Source: JANLSE01 sp038214135
Lineage (GTDB): Bacteria > Chloroflexota > Chloroflexia > Chloroflexales > Roseiflexaceae
DNA: 17,127 nt
Assembly: GCA_038214135.1 (NCBI GenBank)
Contig: JBBQSD010000132.1
Location: 1 to 17,127 of the forward strand
Reading direction: 5' to 3'
Position 1 is the stretch's first letter. The number at the start of each line of letters is the position of its first letter. Positions 13,730-17,127 of the stretch are shown piece after piece. The notes under the pieces were generated by a model, which saw only the letters and a list, made by a program, of their open reading frames with translations, searched no databases and was not told the origin of the DNA. The translations under genes were made by a program, and so were the position numbers.

Positions 13730-14317
13730 ATGAGCATAGAAATACGCAATCGCTGTTGGTGGTGTGGGGATGATCCCGACTATATCACCTATCATGATCA
13801 GGAATGGGGCGTTGCCATCCACGCTGACCAACGCTGGTTTGAGTTTCTCATTCTCGAAGGCGCACAGGCTGGCTTGAGCTGGATCACAATCCTGAGAAAG
13901 CGCCCGGCCTACCGGCACGCCTTTGATCAGTTCGACCCGATGATCATTGCGGAATATGACGAGGCAAAAATAACTGCACTCATCAATGATCCAGGGATCG
14001 TCCGCAATCGCCTGAAGATCAACGCAGCCGCTCGCAATGCGCGTGCATTTCTGTGGGTGCAGGCCGAATTCGGCAGCTTCGATGCCTATATCTGGCAGTT
14101 CGTTGGCGGGCAGCCGATTCAGAATCGGTGGAACACAAAGGCAGATGTTCCAGCTGCAACCGAAGAATCTCGTGCCATGAGCCGCGATCTGATCAAGCGC
14201 GGATTCACCTTCGTTGGGCCGACGATCTGTTATGCTCTCATGCAAGCAACTGGCATGGTCAATGATCATCTAGTAGATTGTTTCCGCTATAGCGAAATCG
14301 TGGTAGCAGATAGTTAA
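13730..14317 (+). CDS. tag: DNA-3-methyladenine glycosylase I
   Basis: A 195-residue base-excision repair enzyme that removes 3-methyladenine from alkylated DNA. It matches the family from end to end: RCWWCGDDPDYITYHDQEWG near the start, LEGAQAGLSWITILRKR (42-58), and FVGPTICYALMQATGMVNDH near the end. The zinc ligands known from E. coli Tag (Cys4, His17, His175, Cys179) correspond to Cys9, His22, His180 and Cys184 with matching spacing, and the base-pocket Glu38 corresponds to Glu43. The ATG lacks a Shine-Dalgarno site but follows a TAAAAT by six bases, so it may be leaderless. It stands between the 48-bp palindrome and dnaN, on its own promoter. Confidence 0.95.
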   Translation: MSIEIRNRCWWCGDDPDYITYHDQEWGVAIHADQRWFEFLILEGAQAGLSWITILRKRPAYRHAFDQFDPMIIAEYDEAKITALINDPGIVRNRLKINAAARNARAFLWVQAEFGSFDAYIWQFVGGQPIQNRWNTKADVPAATEESRAMSRDLIKRGFTFVGPTICYALMQATGMVNDHLVDCFRYSEIVVADS

Positions 14318-14327
14318 CGACCAACTG

Positions 14328-14336
14328 TGCTATAAT
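14328..14336 (+). promoter_or_regulatory. Extended -10 promoter (TGCTATAAT) of dnaN
   Basis: TGCTATAAT at 14328-14336 is identical to the extended -10 of the signalling operon. It gives dnaN a leader of about 55 bases, ending in GGGAGGG eight bases before the ATG. No clear -35 is visible. Confidence 0.7.
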
Positions 14337-14396
14337 CGAAAGCCCAATATCATTGATTGTTCAGATACGATAATGTAGCCTGGGAGGGCCGCAGAC

Positions 14397-15530
14397 ATGA
14401 AGTTATCCTGCCTGCAGGAAAATCTAAAGAAGGGGCTGTCGATCGCCAGCCATGCCGTTGCCGGCAAGAGTACTCTGCCCGTCCTCTCGAACGTTCTGTT
14501 GGCAACTGATGCAGGGCGCTTGAAGATTGCTGCTACCAACCTTGAAATCGGGCTGACATGCTGGATCGGTGGCAAAATCGAAGAAGAAGGCGCTGTCACT
14601 ATTCCAGCCAAGCTGTTGAGCGATGTGGTTGGCAGCCTGCCGAATGATCGCGTCAATTTGCGCCTTGATACACGCACCCAGACGATCAATCTGACCTGTG
14701 CGCGCTTCGAGACGAATATCAAGGGCATTGAAGCAGAAGAGTTTCCGGTGATTCCAACGGTTGCTGATCGTGCGCCCGTCGCGGCATTTCCGCCAGATGC
14801 GCTCCGTGAGGCAATTGAGCAGATCGCCTTTGCAGCCGCAACCGATGATACTCGCCCGGTTCTCACTGGGGTGCTGGTTCGGGTGCGTGGTAATCGGGCA
14901 ACGTTTGCAGCAGCGGATGGCTTTCGGTTGGCTCAGCGGGCGATTGAATTGCCCAATCCTGCCACAGAACCAGTCGAATTGATCATCCCAGCTCGTGCGC
15001 TCCAGGAATTAGCCCGCATTATTGGCGATGCCGAGGGCCTCATTGAGATGACCGTAACACCTGGTGGCGCACAGGTGCTGTTCCATACCGAATCGATTGA
15101 CCTGGTTTCGCGGCTGATCGATGGCAAGTTTCCCGATATCGAACGGGTTATTCCATCCAGCTATAAAACCCGCACAATTTTGGAAACTCAGGATCTGGCC
15201 AAGGCCGTGAAACTGGCCTCGTATTTCGCCAACGCATCGTCCAATATTGTCCGGCTTCAAATGGAATCAGGTGGCGAATTGGGGCCTGGTAAACTGACAA
15301 TCAGCGCCAATGCTGCCGAAGTGGGCGATAATAAGGGTGCGATCGATGGCATGGTTCATGGCGATGGTGGCCAGATTGCCCTGAATGTGAAGTTCCTTTC
15401 CGAGGCAATCGGGGCGATCAAAACTCCACAGGTCGCTATTGAAACGCAAACAGCCCAGAACCCGGCTGTCTTCCGGCCCGTTGGTGCCGATGGCTATGTG
15501 CATATCGTCATGCCGATGACGGTACGTTAG
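14397..15530 (+). CDS. dnaN: DNA polymerase III beta subunit (sliding clamp)
   Basis: A 377-residue protein, normal length for the clamp, which forms a ring dimer around DNA and tethers the replicative polymerase. It is recognisable throughout: the opening MKLSCLQENLKKGLSIASHAV, KSTLPVLSNVLL (29-40), LLSDVVGSLP, the central TRPVLTGVLV and ADGFRLAQR, then DGKFPDIERVIP, and the standard end VHIVMPMTVR. GGGAGGG at 14382-14388 sets the start at ATG 14397, and the leader motif GGAGGGCCG is shared with upp. In many bacteria dnaN follows dnaA near the origin. Here its neighbours are tag and a membrane protein, no dnaA is present and I see no cluster of DnaA boxes, so the gene appears relocated and monocistronic. 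Confidence 0.98.
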   Translation: MKLSCLQENLKKGLSIASHAVAGKSTLPVLSNVLLATDAGRLKIAATNLEIGLTCWIGGKIEEEGAVTIPAKLLSDVVGSLPNDRVNLRLDTRTQTINLTCARFETNIKGIEAEEFPVIPTVADRAPVAAFPPDALREAIEQIAFAAATDDTRPVLTGVLVRVRGNRATFAAADGFRLAQRAIELPNPATEPVELIIPARALQELARIIGDAEGLIEMTVTPGGAQVLFHTESIDLVSRLIDGKFPDIERVIPSSYKTRTILETQDLAKAVKLASYFANASSNIVRLQMESGGELGPGKLTISANAAEVGDNKGAIDGMVHGDGGQIALNVKFLSEAIGAIKTPQVAIETQTAQNPAVFRPVGADGYVHIVMPMTVR

Positions 15531-15540
15531 GCAAATTATT

Positions 15541-15587
15541 GCCGTAGAGACGCGCTGCAGCGCGTCTCTACGGCATCGCGTCTCTAC
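15541..15587. terminator. Perfect 34-bp palindrome with an extra half copy, between convergent genes
   Basis: Bases 15541-15557 (GCCGTAGAGACGCGCTG) are the exact reverse complement of 15558-15574, centred on CTGCAG. The right-arm sequence CGCGTCTCTAC (15561-15571) is repeated at 15577-15587. A further dyad GGCAA-ATTA-TTGCC (15530-15543) abuts on the left. It lies between the ends of dnaN and the convergent membrane protein gene, so it may stop transcription from both sides, though there is no T-run. Confidence 0.7.
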
Positions 15588-15593
15588 CGAACA

Positions 15594-16202
15594 TTACCCC
15601 GGCCCCACATCAACATTTGTCACCATCCAGGTAGCCCCATTTTTCACAAGATCATAGCCCTCTTGAAATATGTATGTGCGTGTTGCGCCGATTGCGCCTC
15701 CAGGGCCAAGTGTCGTGACTTCCCAGGTTTCCCGAGTGCAAACAAAACCAGTTGTGGCGCTGCGTGGCTCAACCTGCAGATATTCGAGGCGTACCAAGCG
15801 CCAGCGTTCGGTTTGGCCGCGCGAACGGATTCCTGTAAGATATGATTGTTCCTGTGCCAGCCAAGCACCAACAGCAACCGATTGCAGGGGCGCGATATTG
15901 GCCTGCCCGCGCGCCTGAATGAAGGCCTGGTTGGCACGCTCCACCACCGCGCGCAGATCATCGACGGCCAGAGGAGCTGGTACAACAATCGGATTAACTT
16001 GCACGTTCGTAAGCGGCACGAACTTGCCATCAGCGGTAACCAGGGTAGGCTGGAGGGGAGTGCGCTGCCCAGCAATCGCATTATCAAATAATGCCAGCAC
16101 AAGCAGCGCGCCAACGAACAGCGCGCTTCCAAGAGCGATCAGAATCAGGTTGTCGCCCAACGTCGATGTGAGCCGCTGCTGTGATGCACTGCCAACCGAC
16201 AT
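15594..16202 (-). CDS. Membrane-anchored protein with a small extracytoplasmic domain
   Basis: A 202-residue protein with no named family that I can identify. One hydrophobic segment at about 18-40 follows a short polar tail, and the rest should face outwards. The outer part (about 80-200) begins with a helix (VDDLRAVVERANQAFIQAR) and continues with strands (WRLVRLEYLQVEPRSATTGFVCTRETWEV, then TRTYIFQEGYDLVKNGATWMVTNVDV). This pattern resembles the NTF2-like or ARC6/IMS-like domains often placed at the outside end of bacterial membrane proteins, but that is only a fold-level guess. The start ATG 16202 is firm: AAGGAGG (16216-16210 on this strand) is seven bases upstream. It runs convergent to dnaN, with the 34-bp palindrome between. 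Confidence 0.75.
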   Translation of the reverse strand: MSVGSASQQRLTSTLGDNLILIALGSALFVGALLVLALFDNAIAGQRTPLQPTLVTADGKFVPLTNVQVNPIVVPAPLAVDDLRAVVERANQAFIQARGQANIAPLQSVAVGAWLAQEQSYLTGIRSRGQTERWRLVRLEYLQVEPRSATTGFVCTRETWEVTTLGPGGAIGATRTYIFQEGYDLVKNGATWMVTNVDVGPG

Positions 16203-16432
16203 ACAATTGCCTCCTTCAAAGGCTTTTATTATGTAATGCGATCCTCATTCTATCATCAGCGCTGAACTTGTGCCTATATAGAGTCATGAACACTGCAATC
16301 ATTATTTTACACATGTTTATGCAGGCTCGATTCAACAAACAGGCTGATTTAGTATCCATCGGAGGATTGAGCCATTCAAAAGCCGATTATGCTATGCTGC
16401 TCATAATCTTAGCACACAATAGGTGAGCACAT
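16203..16432. other. Divergent intergenic region, no gene seen
   Basis: This AT-rich spacer separates two divergent genes. For the plus-strand gene a CATAAT at 16402-16407 is the best -10 candidate, without a convincing -35. On the other strand a TAGAAT about 40 bases before the start codon is possible but weak. I see no hairpin, riboswitch or small gene. Confidence 0.4.
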
Positions 16433-16950
16433 ATGGCTATTCAATGCCCAATACGGCGATTCACGCTTGGCCTGGCTTCTTGCTTGATCAGCGCACTGTT
16501 CTTCGGCGGGGTCCGCCCTGTATTGGCCGACTCCCTGATCCTAATCTCAACGAACCACCAATCCAGCGTCTCCTTACCGTTATTAGTACGGCGCTGGCCC
16601 TCGATCCGAACCAAAAACAAGCCAACGATATACTCACGGAAATGCAGAGTATGACAACGGCTGCAATCATTCTGCCAGCAGCAGCAGTGCCTACACCAGT
16701 GGCTACCGCTATTCCGACACCACTGCCAACGACACCTCCGCAACCAACCATACAGCCAACGGTATCAACAGCAACACTCGTGCCAACTATCACTGTTTTC
16801 ACAGCAACATCTGTACCAGTATCAACAGCAACTCCTCTACCGACCCCAACTAACCGAGGAACAGGTAGTGGCCTACTATTTGGCGGTATCGCGCTCATTG
16901 GGTTCGTTCTGGTGAGTGCTCTTGTGATAGGAGCCCGCCGCAAGCACTGA
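16433..16950 (+). pseudogene. Frameshifted gene: signal peptide, Thr/Pro stalk and C-terminal membrane anchor
   Basis: ATG 16433 has AGGTGAG (16421-16427) five bases upstream and opens a typical signal peptide of about 32 residues (PIRRFTLGLASCLISALFFGG, then VRPVLA before Asp). That frame continues only as low-complexity nonsense to 16654. The coherent continuation is in the frame one base back, from about 16531: DPNLNEPPIQRLLTVISTALALDPN, a helical part, a Thr/Pro/Ala/Val-rich stalk of about 60 residues, then a hydrophobic anchor (LLFGGIALIGFVLVSALVIGA) and RRKH. A one-base loss near 16505-16540, where GGGG (16508-16511) and CCC (16533-16535) runs occur, explains both halves. It may be a true mutation or a sequencing error. 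If intact, the product would be about 172 residues, fixed in the membrane with its stalk outside. The function is unknown. Confidence 0.7.
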
Positions 16951-16970
16951 TTTCTAGGATAATTAGGGCG

Positions 16971-16997
16971 TTGTCATGCCATTCTCCATGGTAAAAT
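16971..16997 (+). promoter_or_regulatory. Promoter directly before the recombinase-like gene
   Basis: TTGTCA (16971-16976) is followed after 15 bases by TAAAAT (16992-16997), preceded by TGG as an extended -10. The ATG is at 17004, with six bases between, exactly as at tag, and there is no Shine-Dalgarno site, so the transcript may be leaderless. Confidence 0.5.
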
Positions 16998-17003
16998 AAC
17001 TCT

Positions 17004-17127
17004 ATGACGGATACACCAGATCTGCTGATTACTGACGCAGCCGCGCAATGGGCCGAAGCCCAACGCCGCCGCCGTAAACCGCTGGCCGAAGCGACGATTG
17101 CCTCCTATTGTGATGCCTGGAGTTCCT
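17004..17127 (+). CDS. Partial gene, probably tyrosine recombinase (N-terminal 41 residues)
   Basis: The frame opens at ATG 17004 and runs off the window edge without a stop. The visible 41 residues include DAAAQWAEAQRRRRKPLAEA followed by TIASYCDAWSS. This matches the start of the SAM-like core-binding domain of XerC/D and phage-type integrases: a Trp in the first helix, a basic stretch, then T-x-x-x-Y-x-x-x-W/F. The catalytic domain lies beyond the window, so the call rests on a short pattern only. It could be a chromosomal Xer protein or the integrase of a mobile element. Confidence 0.45.
   Translation, partial: MTDTPDLLITDAAAQWAEAQRRRRKPLAEATIASYCDAWSS

Noticed and set aside
13694..14269. 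A 191-codon minus-strand frame opposite tag
   Set aside because: tag on the plus strand has all family residues. The antisense frame runs into the palindrome and has no family resemblance.
14280..14400. Replication origin next to dnaN
   Set aside because: No cluster of TTATCCACA-type boxes, no AT-rich unwinding stretch and no dnaA gene are visible.
16423..16432. GTG at 16423 as the start of the stalk/anchor protein
   Set aside because: The GTG lies inside the ribosome site of the ATG at 16433, and its first 35 residues look like an out-of-frame reading of a signal peptide.

Overview
The window looks like chromosomal DNA of a Chloroflexota bacterium, most likely class Chloroflexia. This is inferred from four things: the moderate GC content; intergenic spaces full of GTAG...CTAC palindromes and GACAAGGTGACA-type repeats; VanW/G5-type and Thr/Pro-stalk surface proteins; and a soluble receiver-GAF histidine kinase next to a Roadblock protein. 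No rRNA, tRNA or CRISPR array is visible. One signature housekeeping gene, dnaN, is present but stands alone, with no dnaA beside it.

Layout. Positions 1-502 hold a repeat-rich non-coding stretch and a promoter. A plus-strand block follows: a membrane-anchored VanW/G5 protein (503-2437), a GH5-like protein that seems to have lost its catalytic glutamates (2548-3819), uracil phosphoribosyltransferase (3867-4493), and a WecA/MraY-family polyprenyl-phosphate sugar-phosphate transferase (4507-5634). This block converges on a minus-strand operon of three genes (9688 down to 5745): an uncharacterised protein with barrel-sandwich and KOW-like parts, a soluble REC-GAF-HisKA-HATPase kinase joined to it by a 4-base GTGA overlap, and a protein made of a pseudo-receiver, a five-copy 16-residue repeat linker and a Roadblock/LC7 domain. 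The operon is divergent from a PspC-domain membrane protein (9869-10375). The shared spacer holds an extended -10 box and a large inverted repeat that could be an operator.

The right half holds a GH35-like probable pseudoenzyme with a good promoter and GTG start (10549-12168), a secreted protein with three Ig-like repeats (12329-13627), DNA-3-methyladenine glycosylase I (13730-14317), the beta sliding clamp dnaN (14397-15530), a convergent membrane protein with a small extracytoplasmic domain (15594-16202), a frameshifted gene for a signal peptide/Thr-Pro stalk/membrane anchor protein (16433-16950), and the first 41 codons of what looks like a tyrosine recombinase (from 17004).

The most distinctive content is the three-gene signalling cassette. 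A canonical receiver sits on the kinase, while the partner protein has a receiver with Asp-to-Asn and Lys-to-Ala changes, joined by an exact 16-residue repeat to a small-GTPase-type Roadblock module. Also notable are two independent glycosidase-like proteins lacking catalytic residues, a WecA-family enzyme without the usual third Asp, perfect 48-bp and 34-bp palindromes, and two genes whose -10 boxes sit six bases before the ATG, which suggests leaderless mRNAs. All family assignments come from reading motifs by eye. No database search was run.
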